Source: Actinomycetes bacterium (lineage in GTDB: Bacteria > Actinomycetota > Actinomycetes > Streptosporangiales > Streptosporangiaceae). Taken from it: DNA of 35,373 nucleotides. The stretch covers positions 1-35,373 of the forward strand of contig JAJYUU010000040.1 of NCBI GenBank assembly GCA_021792405.1, read 5' to 3'. Under the pieces are notes generated by a model. It was not told where the DNA came from and made no database searches. It was given only the letters and a program-made list of their open reading frames with translations. Numbering within the stretch: the first letter of the stretch is position 1; the number at the start of each line of letters is the position of its first letter. The position numbers and the translations under genes are program-made. Positions 28,229-35,268 of the stretch are shown in pieces.

Positions 28229-28828
28229 TCACCTCCCCGTAGCAGCCGGGGAGTTCACCAGATTGGCGTCCTGCACGGCGTTGTCCTGCGCGACGCTGTC
28301 CTGCGCGACGCTGTCCTGCAGCACGCTGGTGAACAGGCCATGCAGGGCTTCCTTCGCGGACGCCCCGGCGTCCGCCTCGCTGTCATGGGCGCTCAGCATC
28401 TTGCGGATCAGGGCAAGTAGTTGCGCGCGCTCGGACTCATTCAGTGCCCGGTTCCACGGCATCCGGGCAGTCATCTCGGCCTCAAGCCGTTGTTTGAGTG
28501 CCTCGCCCTCGCTGGTCAGGACGATGTTCTTCACGCGCCGGTCGGCCGGGTGCGGCTCCCGCCTGGCCAGCCCGCGCTTCTCCAGCATGTCCGCCACGAG
28601 GGTGACGAAGGACGGGTCACAGTGCAGCCGCTTGCCCAGTTCCTTCATGGCCATCGGGCAGCTGAGGGTGTGGAGCACCTTGATGAACGGTGCCGGGATA
28701 CTCAACCGGTGAGCAACCTGCTCGGCCTGGCCGACGATGCGCCCGATTAGCTCGAAAAAGCAGTCAGCGACCTCTGCGGTCTGCTGGTCTGCGCTGCAAT
28801 CGGGGGCAGGCGCGGGCGCGACGGGCAC
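28229..28828 (-). CDS. MarR-family transcriptional regulator
   Basis: 199 residues. The winged-helix domain covers about residues 50-115: MAMKELGKRLHCDPSFVTLVADMLEKRGL is the helix-turn-helix, followed by the wing REPHPADRRVKNIVLT. Helices at both ends (FFELIGRIVGQAEQVAHRL and EMTARMPWNRALNESERAQLLALI) form the dimer interface. MarR proteins usually repress an adjacent exporter until a ligand binds, and here a DHA2 exporter follows. The C-terminus carries a repeated QDSVA pentapeptide from 15-bp DNA repeats and looks disordered. The GTG at 28828 has GAGGAG about 10 bases upstream. Its promoter overlaps two palindromes, so it is probably autoregulated. Confidence 0.92.
   Translation of the reverse strand: MPVAPAPAPDCSADQQTAEVADCFFELIGRIVGQAEQVAHRLSIPAPFIKVLHTLSCPMAMKELGKRLHCDPSFVTLVADMLEKRGLARREPHPADRRVKNIVLTSEGEALKQRLEAEMTARMPWNRALNESERAQLLALIRKMLSAHDSEADAGASAKEALHGLFTSVLQDSVAQDSVAQDNAVQDANLVNSPAATGR
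28271..28330 (+). repeat. 15-bp tandem repeat, four units, inside the marR-like gene
   Basis: Four units of 15 bases; the central two are identical (CTGCGCGACGCTGTC) and the outer two differ at a few positions. The period is five codons and encodes the repeated QDSVA in the C-terminal tail of the regulator. Confidence 0.9.
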
Positions 28829-28868
28829 GGTCAGTCACTCCTCTACCGAAGATTGAGTCGCGAAAAGG

Positions 28869-28881
28869 TTGAGCAGCTCAA
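28869..28881. promoter_or_regulatory. MarR operator 2 (palindrome downstream of the -10)
   Basis: TTGAGCAGCTCAA is a perfect inverted repeat (6-1-6), the typical size of a MarR site. It lies immediately downstream of the predicted -10 hexamer of the marR promoter, where a bound repressor would block initiation. Confidence 0.6.
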
Positions 28882-28910
28882 ACGTTACTCACGTCAGTTG
28901 AGCGTGTCAA
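28882..28910 (-). promoter_or_regulatory. Promoter of the marR-like gene
   Basis: On the minus strand TTGACA (28910-28905) and TAACGT (28887-28882) are separated by 17 bases, matching a primary-sigma promoter. The predicted start of transcription is about 45 bases before the GTG of the regulator. Confidence 0.65.
28898..28910. promoter_or_regulatory. MarR operator 1 (overlaps the -35)
   Basis: TTGAGCGTGTCAA is an imperfect inverted repeat related to operator 2 and includes the -35 hexamer. The centres of the two sites are 29 bases apart, nearly three helical turns, so two dimers could bind on one face of the DNA. Confidence 0.55.
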
Positions 28911-29180
28911 TCTTTGTGGAACTCAACTATCTGCGCTTGCTGCTTGACGCTGACCTGGGCGGTGATCTGGCCGCCGTCATCGCATCGGCGATCACTGAAC
29001 CGCAACACACTGTCATGGGAACCATGCTGCCGGTCGCGCGAGCTGTCGTCGTCCCGCCGCCGATGTGTCTTGCGGCTTATGACCAGGGATTCTCGTGGCC
29101 GTCGCGCTACCACAGAAGATGTACGTGTCAATAGGTCCGCAGGGCTGATGCATTCTGGCGGCGCGCTCATAGGCTCAGAA

Positions 29181-29471
29181 GATGCGCACCGATCAGGGCT
29201 GGCGGAGGTTCTACGAGGCCGGTTGGCTCATCTCCGTTGGCATCTCGCTCGTGGCGGCCCGCACGACTCGCTCACCCACAGCATTTCAGTGATCCAGGTG
29301 CAGGCTGGTGTCGCGGTGCATCTGGCACACAAGCGCGGCGAAGAGGTGCCACCCGCGCTTGCCGGCATGCGTGAACGCGTTTCCGCCCTCGGCGGCCGGC
29401 TGCACACTGGGCCGCGGCCGGGCGGCGGTTTCCGGGTGCGTGCGGAGTTGCCGTTTCCGGAGCCCGAATGA
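29181..29471 (+). pseudogene. NarL-type sensor histidine kinase remnant with large internal deletion
   Basis: The dimerisation/phosphoacceptor helix is clear: HDSLTHSISVIQVQAGVAVHLA (histidine codon at 29262-29264), followed by KRGEEVPPAL. Relatives continue for more than 100 residues with a second helix and the ATP-binding domain (N and G1 boxes). Here PAL is followed at once by AGMRERVSALGGRLHTGPRPGGGF, the last part of the ATP-binding domain. The ATP site is gone and the product cannot be a kinase. The N-terminal sensor part is also missing or scrambled. The stop overlaps the ATG of the response regulator remnant by the original ATGA arrangement. Confidence 0.8.
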
Positions 29472-29744
29472 TCAGGGTCCTGCTCGTCGACGACCAGGCA
29501 CTGATCCGCAGCGGAATCCGCGCACTGCTCGAAGCCGAAGACGACCTCGAGGTGGTGCCCAGCTACTGTCAAGACCCACGTCAGCCGGGCCATGATCAAG
29601 CTCGCCGCCCGCGACCGAGCTCAGCTCGTCGTGTTCGCCTACCAGACCGGGCTCGTCAGCCCTCGAGATCCAGCCACCGTCGGCCCGCCTCCGGCCCGCT
29701 TGCACCATGGCAGCCTGCGGCCAAGCCGAGCAGCTGGCGACTAG
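29468..29744 (+). pseudogene. NarL/LuxR-type response regulator remnant with internal deletion and frameshift
   Basis: The first 29 codons are a normal receiver start: MIRVLLVDDQALIRSGIRAL, then LEAEDDLEVV. After position 29558 the frame changes and the next recognisable part is the end of a LuxR-type DNA-binding domain, ATVKTHVSRAMIKLAARDRA followed by QLVVFAYQTGLV (29562-29670). About 140-150 residues are missing, including the phosphorylated aspartate, the linker and the first helix-turn-helix helices. The remnant follows the histidine kinase remnant directly, so both partners of the pair are dead. Confidence 0.8.
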
Positions 29745-29759
29745 CGCGGAAAAGTGAGG

Positions 29760-30263
29760 TCACGAACGGCGCAGGCCCTTGATGAAGGCAGCTTGCCCCG
29801 CGTGCTGAAGATCGTCGGCGAGCACGCTCACCAGCCGGACCGCCATCGTCACCGGCGGATCCCAGCGGCGGTCCACGATCGTCGCGAAGTCGGCATCCGA
29901 CAGGCTGCCGAGGAACGAGATGGTCTGCTCGTACGTGGCGTCGTGATAGGAGGACAGCAAATCACGGCTGAGTCTTACGACCGCTACCTGGTCGCGGTCG
30001 TGGCCGTAGCCGATGTCAGCCGGATCCAGGGGCAGGCCGCACCGCTCCTGGAAGCCCTGTGCCAGCCACACCTGCTCGAGGCCGGCCACCCCCGCGATGT
30101 GGTCGTCCTGAACCCTGGTCAGATGCCAGACCAGCCAGCCGATTGAGTTCGCCGACCCGTCAAGGCGGAAGTCGAGATCCTCCTGAGTCAGGCCGTCGAG
30201 CACGTCATGCACAACCTCGCGGATCCGGCCGAAGCCGTCAACCAGCAGTGCGTTAGCAGACAT
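29760..30263 (-). CDS. DinB/DUF664-family protein
   Basis: 167 residues, a four-helix bundle protein of the DinB superfamily, DUF664 branch. Conserved family features are SIGWLVWHLTRVQDDHIA (first metal-ligand histidines), LSSYHDATYEQT and ADDLQHAGQAAFIKG with the later histidine. Relatives include mycothiol- or bacillithiol-dependent transferases; the activity of this branch is not established. The ATG at 30263 has GGGGGA about 5 bases upstream, so a longer start is not used. It is convergent with the two-component remnants. Confidence 0.88.
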   Translation of the reverse strand: MSANALLVDGFGRIREVVHDVLDGLTQEDLDFRLDGSANSIGWLVWHLTRVQDDHIAGVAGLEQVWLAQGFQERCGLPLDPADIGYGHDRDQVAVVRLSRDLLSSYHDATYEQTISFLGSLSDADFATIVDRRWDPPVTMAVRLVSVLADDLQHAGQAAFIKGLRRS

Positions 30264-30378
30264 CAATCCCCCGAAGCAGTAGGTCGCACGAGCACTGACG
30301 CTAGTACCCGGCCGTCGGCCGGGTGGCATCCGGGCAGCCAGTTCGGGCCGGCCGGCGCATCACGCCGGGTGCACCCGG

Positions 30379-30597
30379 TCAGCGCCGGATGAGCGCATCC
30401 CAGGCCGCGAGGAGGATAACCAGGGAGATGGCCAGCACCCACACCCCGCTGCGCCACCTCGTCTTCCGGCCGCCGCGGAGCCGTGTCTTCGCTACCTTCA
30501 CGTCGCCGTGCGCCGCGTAAGTGGTGTGACCATGCCAGCCGAGCAGGGAGCCGACGATGAGGAAGATAACTACTGCCCCGATTACTTCCGCGGTCAT
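30379..30597 (-). CDS. Small two-segment membrane protein
   Basis: 72 residues with two hydrophobic segments, VIGAVVIFLIVGSLLGW near the start and VWVLAISLVILLAAW near the end, joined by a basic loop (VAKTRLRGGRKTRWR). The loop should face the cytoplasm. No family is recognised with confidence and no strong ribosome binding site is visible. Codon use and the clear membrane pattern support a real gene. Confidence 0.6.
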   Translation of the reverse strand: MTAEVIGAVVIFLIVGSLLGWHGHTTYAAHGDVKVAKTRLRGGRKTRWRSGVWVLAISLVILLAAWDALIRR

Positions 30598-30742
30598 ACC
30601 CAGGTCTTTCTGCCTGCGGCTCCCCCTGCCTGCCCCGATGATCCCTCATTAGCGAAGTCGACTCCAGCCGAAACGCCGATCGCCGGCGCTGGCAGGATGT
30701 AGTAACCGAAGGCAGGGCCATTGCGAAGGAGCACGCACCGGG

Positions 30743-31489
30743 ATGAGCGAGGAACTAACCGCCCAGACCATCCGCATCACCGGTTTCGGGGGTGACGCGC
30801 TCGAGGCCTACCTGAGCGTTCCCGACGATGGCGCGGCGCCGCGAGGCAGCGTGGTGGTGATCCATCACATGCCTGGTTACGACAGCTCGTCCAAGGAGAT
30901 CGTCAGGAAGTTCGCAGCGAACGGCTACGCCGCGCTGATGCCCAATCTCTACTTCCGGGAGGCGCCGGGCGCGAGCCCCGACGACGCGGCCGCGACGGCG
31001 CGCGCCAACGGGGGAGTGCCGGACGAGCGCCTAGTTGGCGACGTCGCGGGCGCATCGGACTATCTGCGCGCCTTGCCGGGCTCGACTGGCAAGGTCGGTG
31101 TCATCGGCTACTGTTCCGGCGGCCGCCAGTCGTTCCTAGCAGCCTGCAGCCTGCAACTCGACGCAGCCGTCGATTGCTACGGTGCGTGCATCGTGAACGC
31201 GCCGCCGGAGGGCATGCCGCTCAAGGTGAAGCCCATCGTGGAGCTAGCGCCGCAGCTGTCCTGCCCGCTGCTCGGCCTGTTCGGCGCAGACGATAAGTAC
31301 CCGGCGCCGGAGGAAACCGCGGAGCTGTCCGCGGTGCTAGACGGACTTGGGAAGCCGCATGAGTTCCATACCTACGAAGGTGCCGGGCACGCTTTCTTCT
31401 CCGTTGACCGGCCCGCCTATCGCCCGGAAGCAGCGACCGACGGCTGGCGGAGGATTTTCGATTTCTACGCCCGCTACCTGGCAAGCTGA
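30743..31489 (+). CDS. Dienelactone hydrolase family protein
   Basis: 248 residues, an alpha/beta hydrolase. The catalytic triad of the family is visible: cysteine nucleophile in VIGYCSGGRQSF, aspartate in LFGADDKYPAPE and histidine in EGAGHAFFSVDRPAY. Family members open lactone rings such as dienelactone in chloroaromatic breakdown, but many act on other esters, and no aromatic degradation genes are near. No signal peptide, so cytoplasmic. The ATG at 30743 follows GAAGGAG with a wider spacing of about 13 bases. The DUF6295 gene follows after 9 bases, indicating an operon. Confidence 0.9.
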   Translation: MSEELTAQTIRITGFGGDALEAYLSVPDDGAAPRGSVVVIHHMPGYDSSSKEIVRKFAANGYAALMPNLYFREAPGASPDDAAATARANGGVPDERLVGDVAGASDYLRALPGSTGKVGVIGYCSGGRQSFLAACSLQLDAAVDCYGACIVNAPPEGMPLKVKPIVELAPQLSCPLLGLFGADDKYPAPEETAELSAVLDGLGKPHEFHTYEGAGHAFFSVDRPAYRPEAATDGWRRIFDFYARYLAS

Positions 31490-31498
31490 GGAGCTTAC

Positions 31499-31762
31499 AT
31501 GTGCACGTACAACACCGAGAACATTGCGATCACAGGCAGCGGCAAAGGCGCTAACGGTTGGTTCTCGCTGAGCGATGCGACGGTGTACTTCGACCATCCG
31601 GTGCACGCGATGGCCGAGCACACCCTCAACATCGACTTCCGCAATCCGGCTGGCGGGCCGTCGGCACGAGTGGCGGTTGAGCTGACGGCAGAGTCGGCGC
31701 GCGCGCTCGCCGCCGCGATCGAGGCCGCCCTGGCGTCGGTGCCCGCTGCGCTCGTTTCCTGA
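31499..31762 (+). CDS. DUF6295-family protein
   Basis: 87 residues. It opens MCTYNTENIAITGSGKGANG and continues with ATVYFDHPVHAMAEHTLNID and ARVAVELTAESARAL, matching the compact actinobacterial DUF6295 family of unknown function. No membrane segment. It starts 9 bases after the dienelactone hydrolase stop, with GAGGAG upstream of the ATG, so it is cotranscribed; relatives are commonly found beside alpha/beta hydrolases, so it may assist the enzyme, but that is inference. Confidence 0.85.
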   Translation: MCTYNTENIAITGSGKGANGWFSLSDATVYFDHPVHAMAEHTLNIDFRNPAGGPSARVAVELTAESARALAAAIEAALASVPAALVS

Positions 31763-31894
31763 CGGAAACAGCGTTCTGTGCCGCTCCTGGCCCGCTTGAT
31801 TCTCTGACCCGCGCCGGTGTGACTCGCCAGTGTGAATTGTCGGCACCGCGTGCCACGATCGGAGGGATAGCGCGGGGTCGGGCTGGAGGATGCG

Positions 31895-33166
31895 GTGAAG
31901 TTCAGGGTCGGGCGAGATGTACTAGGCGATGCGGTGGCGTGGGTGGCACGCGCGCTACCAACCAGGCCGGTCGTTCCAGTGCTGTCCGGGTTGATGCTTG
32001 AGGCCGATGCTGACGAGCTGACACTGTCGTGCTTCGACTACGAGGTATCGGCGCGCATTCACATCCCCGCCGAGATTGGCGAGCCTGGCATCGCACTGGT
32101 GCCCGGCAGGCTGCTGGCCGAGATCGCGAGGAGCCTGCCGTCAGTCGATGTCGAGGTTGCTGACGTGGGTGAGATGCTCATGCTCACCTGTGGAAGTGCC
32201 GAGTTCGCGCTCGTTTCGCTGCCACTGGAGGACTACCCGAAGCTACCTGAACTGCCGCCCGCAGTCGGCACCGTCGATGGCGGCGAGCTTGCGATCGCGG
32301 CGGGCCAGGTGGTGCCATCCGCCAGCCACGACGACACGCTGCCGATGCTGACCGGCGTGTGCCTCGACTTCGACGGGACCGAGCTGACGCTGGCGGCGAC
32401 CGACCGGTACCGGATGGCGGTGCGCATGCTGGCATGGGAGCCGACGGATCCATCCATGCACGCATCCGCGCTGGTGCCTGCCAAGACACTTGCCGACGTC
32501 GCCAGGACGATGACGACGCGGCGGCCGGTCACGATCGGTCTTGGCAAGCCGCACGCAGAGGCAGGCCGTCCGGCCGACGGGCTCATCAGTTTCGAATCCG
32601 GCGGGCGGCGACTTACCACCCGGCTGATCGGAGCGGAGTTCATCAGGTACGCCTCCCGGTTCCCGAAGGGCTTTGAGGCCCGTGCCGACTTGCCGGCGGC
32701 AGCCTTCACCGAGGCCGTCCGCAGGGTCTCCCTGGTGGCTGATCGCACCACGCCAGTTCAGCTGGCATTCCGCCGCAACGCTGTGGTGATCGAGGCGCAA
32801 TCCGATGGCAGGGCGCGGGCGGTCGAGTCGGTGCCCGTCGGATTCGCGGGCGCCGATCAGGTCATCTCCTTCAACCCGCACTACCTGCTCGACGGCTTGG
32901 CGGCTGCGGTGCTGACCGGTCAGGCCAAGGCCGGTCCGGCTGGTGACGCCCCGTCGGCTGCGGCTGGCCAGATCAGGCTGCAGTTCACCAGTTCTGCCAA
33001 GCCCGCGCTCATCACCTGGGTCGCAGGTGATGGCTCCGCAGGTGATGGCTCCGCAGGTGATGACGAGCCTGGCCGACCGACAGCCGACAGTGCCGAGGAT
33101 GAGCCGGATCGCCCAGCTGAGTTCCGGTACCTGGTTGTTCCGCTCCGGGCAGCGGTAGCCAGCTGA
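31895..33166 (+). CDS. dnaN: DNA polymerase III beta subunit (sliding clamp), outside a dnaA-recF context
   Basis: 423 residues, longer than the usual 370-380. Three clamp folds are seen: the first opens MKFRVGRDVLGDAVAWVARALP, the second has LPMLTGVCLDFDGTELTLAATDRYR, the third begins near FTEAVRRVSLVADRTTPV. The protein ends YLVVPLRAAVAS, corresponding to the YLxMPVR terminus of normal clamps. The extra length is an acidic, glycine-rich loop (about residues 376-410, repeated GDGSA) inserted before the last strand. Neither dnaA, recF nor gyrase is adjacent, so it is probably a second clamp. The GTG at 31895 follows GGAGGA by 4 bases. Confidence 0.92.
   Translation: MKFRVGRDVLGDAVAWVARALPTRPVVPVLSGLMLEADADELTLSCFDYEVSARIHIPAEIGEPGIALVPGRLLAEIARSLPSVDVEVADVGEMLMLTCGSAEFALVSLPLEDYPKLPELPPAVGTVDGGELAIAAGQVVPSASHDDTLPMLTGVCLDFDGTELTLAATDRYRMAVRMLAWEPTDPSMHASALVPAKTLADVARTMTTRRPVTIGLGKPHAEAGRPADGLISFESGGRRLTTRLIGAEFIRYASRFPKGFEARADLPAAAFTEAVRRVSLVADRTTPVQLAFRRNAVVIEAQSDGRARAVESVPVGFAGADQVISFNPHYLLDGLAAAVLTGQAKAGPAGDAPSAAAGQIRLQFTSSAKPALITWVAGDGSAGDGSAGDDEPGRPTADSAEDEPDRPAEFRYLVVPLRAAVAS
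33023..33067 (+). repeat. 15-bp tandem repeat in the sliding clamp gene
   Basis: GCAGGTGATGGCTCC occurs twice in direct succession and a third unit follows with the first nine or ten bases matching. The period is five codons and encodes the repeated GDGSA in the C-terminal loop. Confidence 0.9.
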
Positions 33167-33214
33167 CTGGACGCGCCGGCCACCGTCAGCACGTGCAGGG
33201 TGCGGTGGGTGCGG

Positions 33215-33730
33215 CTACCAGCGCCGGCGCCCGCCACGGAAGATGCGCCGCAGCAGGCCGCGAATGAGGGTAAAGATCGCGACCAGCAGGCCCAACCGCC
33301 CCGGCCACGCGAAGTGCACGCCGACCAGCAGCACGTCGTACACGAGGAGCCAGGTGGCAACTGCGGCTAGCAAGGTGGTCAGCACGCCGAACCGGCCGCG
33401 CCGGCAGCTGCCGCCTGACCAGCTGCCGCCTGACCAGCTGCCGACCGGTGACGAGCCGCCAGCACCCCGGCTACCGGGCAAGGACTCACCGGCGAGCTGG
33501 GGCGACCTGCCGGTGCCAGAGCTTGGCAACGGCGTCCCGCCAGAGCGGACGTGTGGCAGGTCGGCGGTGATCTGGCTGAGATCGCCCTGCGTTTTCGCGG
33601 CGAACACAGCGTCCAGCCGCTGGTTGAACTCCTCGAGCGTCAGGCGGCCGCGTGCGTAATGCTCCTGCAATTCGGCGGCGACGGCGTCCCGCTCCCGATC
33701 CCCGATGCGCAAGCTCGGCTGCGTTGCCAT
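33215..33730 (-). CDS. DUF1707 domain membrane protein
   Basis: 171 residues. The N-terminal 55 residues are a DUF1707 (SHOCT-like) domain: LRIGDRERDAVAAELQEHYARGRLTLEEF then QRLDAVFAAKTQGDLSQITADLP. A serine/glycine-rich linker with a repeated GSWSG follows (from 15-bp repeats). Two membrane segments lie near the end (VLTTLLAAVATWLLVYDVLLV and LGLLVAIFTLIRGLL), followed by a basic tail. Such proteins are common and functionally uncharacterised in actinobacteria. The ATG at 33730 has GGAGGG about 5 bases upstream, so earlier starts are not used. Confidence 0.85.
   Translation of the reverse strand: MATQPSLRIGDRERDAVAAELQEHYARGRLTLEEFNQRLDAVFAAKTQGDLSQITADLPHVRSGGTPLPSSGTGRSPQLAGESLPGSRGAGGSSPVGSWSGGSWSGGSCRRGRFGVLTTLLAAVATWLLVYDVLLVGVHFAWPGRLGLLVAIFTLIRGLLRRIFRGGRRRW
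33405..33443 (+). repeat. 15-bp tandem repeat in the DUF1707 gene
   Basis: CAGCTGCCGCCTGAC occurs twice in succession and the first nine bases a third time. On the coding strand it gives the repeated GSWSG of the linker between the soluble domain and the membrane segments. Confidence 0.9.
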
Positions 33731-33845
33731 CTGCCCTCCGTTACCTGCCTTAGCGCGCAGCTTGATGCTGAAACGATATATCGCGATTGGCCGACGCCGC
33801 AACTCAGCCAGGCGCGCTGCGCGCTCTTAGCTAACGCGCCGGCAG

Positions 33846-34403
33846 CTAATTGAGGAAGTAGCTGGCCCCGCCGGACTCCGGGTTGGTCACCATCGCGGCC
33901 ACCGAGAACGCACCTGCGTGCGCGAACACCAGCGTTATGGTGATCTCGGTGCCGGCCTTCATCGGCCCAGCGTCCGTGACAAGCAGATGCGATGCGTTCG
34001 GGTCGAGGCCCACGAAGCTCTTGGCCGGGATGGTGATCGACGGCACCGTGCGCATCTCGACCTGGCCGGAGCGGACCGGCGAGCGAAAGGTCACCTGCCC
34101 GCCAACGCTGAGGCTGGCGGCGACGAGCTTTGTCTGCGCGCCGTTGTTCTGCACGTCCACGTAGATGTCGGTGACGCGGCTGGCCCCGGGCTCGGTTATT
34201 TGCGCGGAGCTGAGTTGGATCACCGGACCGGCCTGCGCCTCCGGAACGGCGCAGCCGGCCACCAGGCAGGTGCCGAGGATCGCGAGCAGGCTTGCGGCTG
34301 CCGTCCTGACCGGTCCGGAGCCGCGACGACCGCGCGCGGCTGCGGAAGGTGATCGCATCGGCGCGGACGTCGGCGTCCGTGCGGAGGAGGGCATTCGCGG
34401 CAT
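33846..34403 (-). CDS. Lipoprotein resembling PCu(A)C copper chaperones
   Basis: 185 residues. A lipobox LVAGC places the lipid-modified cysteine at residue 51 after a basic, serine-rich leader. The mature part has the beta-sandwich pattern of PCu(A)C proteins: AQITEPGASRVTDIYVDVQNNG, VEMRTVPSITIPAKSFVGLDP, SHLLVTDAGPMKAGTEI and TLVFAHAGAFSVAAMV. PCu(A)C domains bind copper through histidines and methionines; here one histidine and one methionine are kept but others seem replaced (HLL rather than HLM), so copper binding is doubtful. It would be anchored outside the membrane. The ATG at 34403 is the longest good start. It has the same orientation as the next lipoprotein gene. Confidence 0.75.
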   Translation of the reverse strand: MPRMPSSARTPTSAPMRSPSAAARGRRGSGPVRTAAASLLAILGTCLVAGCAVPEAQAGPVIQLSSAQITEPGASRVTDIYVDVQNNGAQTKLVAASLSVGGQVTFRSPVRSGQVEMRTVPSITIPAKSFVGLDPNASHLLVTDAGPMKAGTEITITLVFAHAGAFSVAAMVTNPESGGASYFLN

Positions 34404-34535
34404 GATGACTGACCTTACCTGTGCACCCGAGCGTGCTGGGGAAATGCTCTCATGCCGGGCAACGCCGCCACCGCCCGGGGAGTCTGGCAGTGGCCCCTGG
34501 CGCAGTCTCGGCGATCTGGCCGGTTGCCCGCCGTG

Positions 34536-35201
34536 CTAGGAGGCACTCCCCGCTCCCGCGGCCACGGCGGTCACAGTCATGATCGACTTAGCGCGATTCG
34601 CGCAGGTCTGAGCCTTGTACTGGACGTAGAGGCTGCCGTAGTCGCCGGGCGGGTAGATCCGCAGCCAGTCGGCGCTGGTCAGCCGGCAGCCACCGAAAGC
34701 GCCCGCATCGTGGACGGCGAGCAGCACATTGGCCTTTCCGCCGGCTGGCACAGTGAGCTGGGTCACGGCGACAGCCGGATTCCTAGTCGCCGGCGCGCCG
34801 ATCTCATGTCCGCCCGGTCCGGTGACGAATGACACACCGGGGTACCCCTGCAGCGTGCAACTCGACGCCGAGGTATTGGTCAGCACGATGACCTGGTAGA
34901 TCGTCCCGGCCGTGCCCTGGGCAGCGCCGAGCTGGGCTTGCAGGCCGGAGGCGAGGCAGCCGGGCGGCCCGGCGGGCGTGCTGGCGGGCGAGCTGCCGGC
35001 CTGCGTCCCGGTCGAGGGGGCGGCCGAGGACGGCCTGCTGGCCGCCGAGCCGGCGGCGCCGGCCGGGGACCGGGCCGCAGCCTGTCCGGGTCCTGCCGTG
35101 CTGCAGGCGGTGATCAGCAAGCACGCCATGATGAGCCCGCAGGCGCCCGCCAATGCGGCGGTGGTGCGCTTGCGCGGCGCGATGAGCGGAGCTGAGGTCA
35201 T
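34536..35201 (-). CDS. DUF4232 domain lipoprotein
   Basis: 221 residues. The lipobox LLITAC puts the modified cysteine at residue 33. A 45-residue alanine/serine/proline-rich linker follows, then the DUF4232 domain: CLASGLQAQLGAAQGTAG, then VIVLTNTSASSCTLQGYPGV and a late CRLTSADWLRIYPPG. The four cysteines likely form two disulphides. The domain is frequent in actinobacterial surface lipoproteins; its role is unknown. The ATG at 35201 has AAGGAA about 9 bases upstream, so a GTG-type start further out is not used. Confidence 0.85.
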   Translation of the reverse strand: MTSAPLIAPRKRTTAALAGACGLIMACLLITACSTAGPGQAAARSPAGAAGSAASRPSSAAPSTGTQAGSSPASTPAGPPGCLASGLQAQLGAAQGTAGTIYQVIVLTNTSASSCTLQGYPGVSFVTGPGGHEIGAPATRNPAVAVTQLTVPAGGKANVLLAVHDAGAFGGCRLTSADWLRIYPPGDYGSLYVQYKAQTCANRAKSIMTVTAVAAGAGSAS

Positions 35202-35268
35202 GCTGGCGTTCCTTAAGTTAGTGCGCTGGGACGGGCTCATGGCTGATGATGACCCGTTCGACAGCTAA

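Larger units (their letters stand above)
28829..29180. other. Intergenic region upstream of marR
   Basis: The part up to about 28930 holds the MarR promoter and operators. The rest (28930-29180) has no gene I can support. Several short frames exist with mixed codon use and no recognisable protein similarity. It may be the deleted front part of the histidine kinase remnant that follows. Confidence 0.5.

Noticed and set aside
28853-29134. Possible small gene starting just upstream of marR on the opposite strand.
   Set aside because: It runs through the operators, has mixed codon use, no ribosome binding site and no recognisable similarity.
34912-35268. Plus-strand frame opposite the DUF4232 lipoprotein.
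   Set aside because: Antisense to the alanine/proline-rich linker, low complexity, no ribosome binding site.
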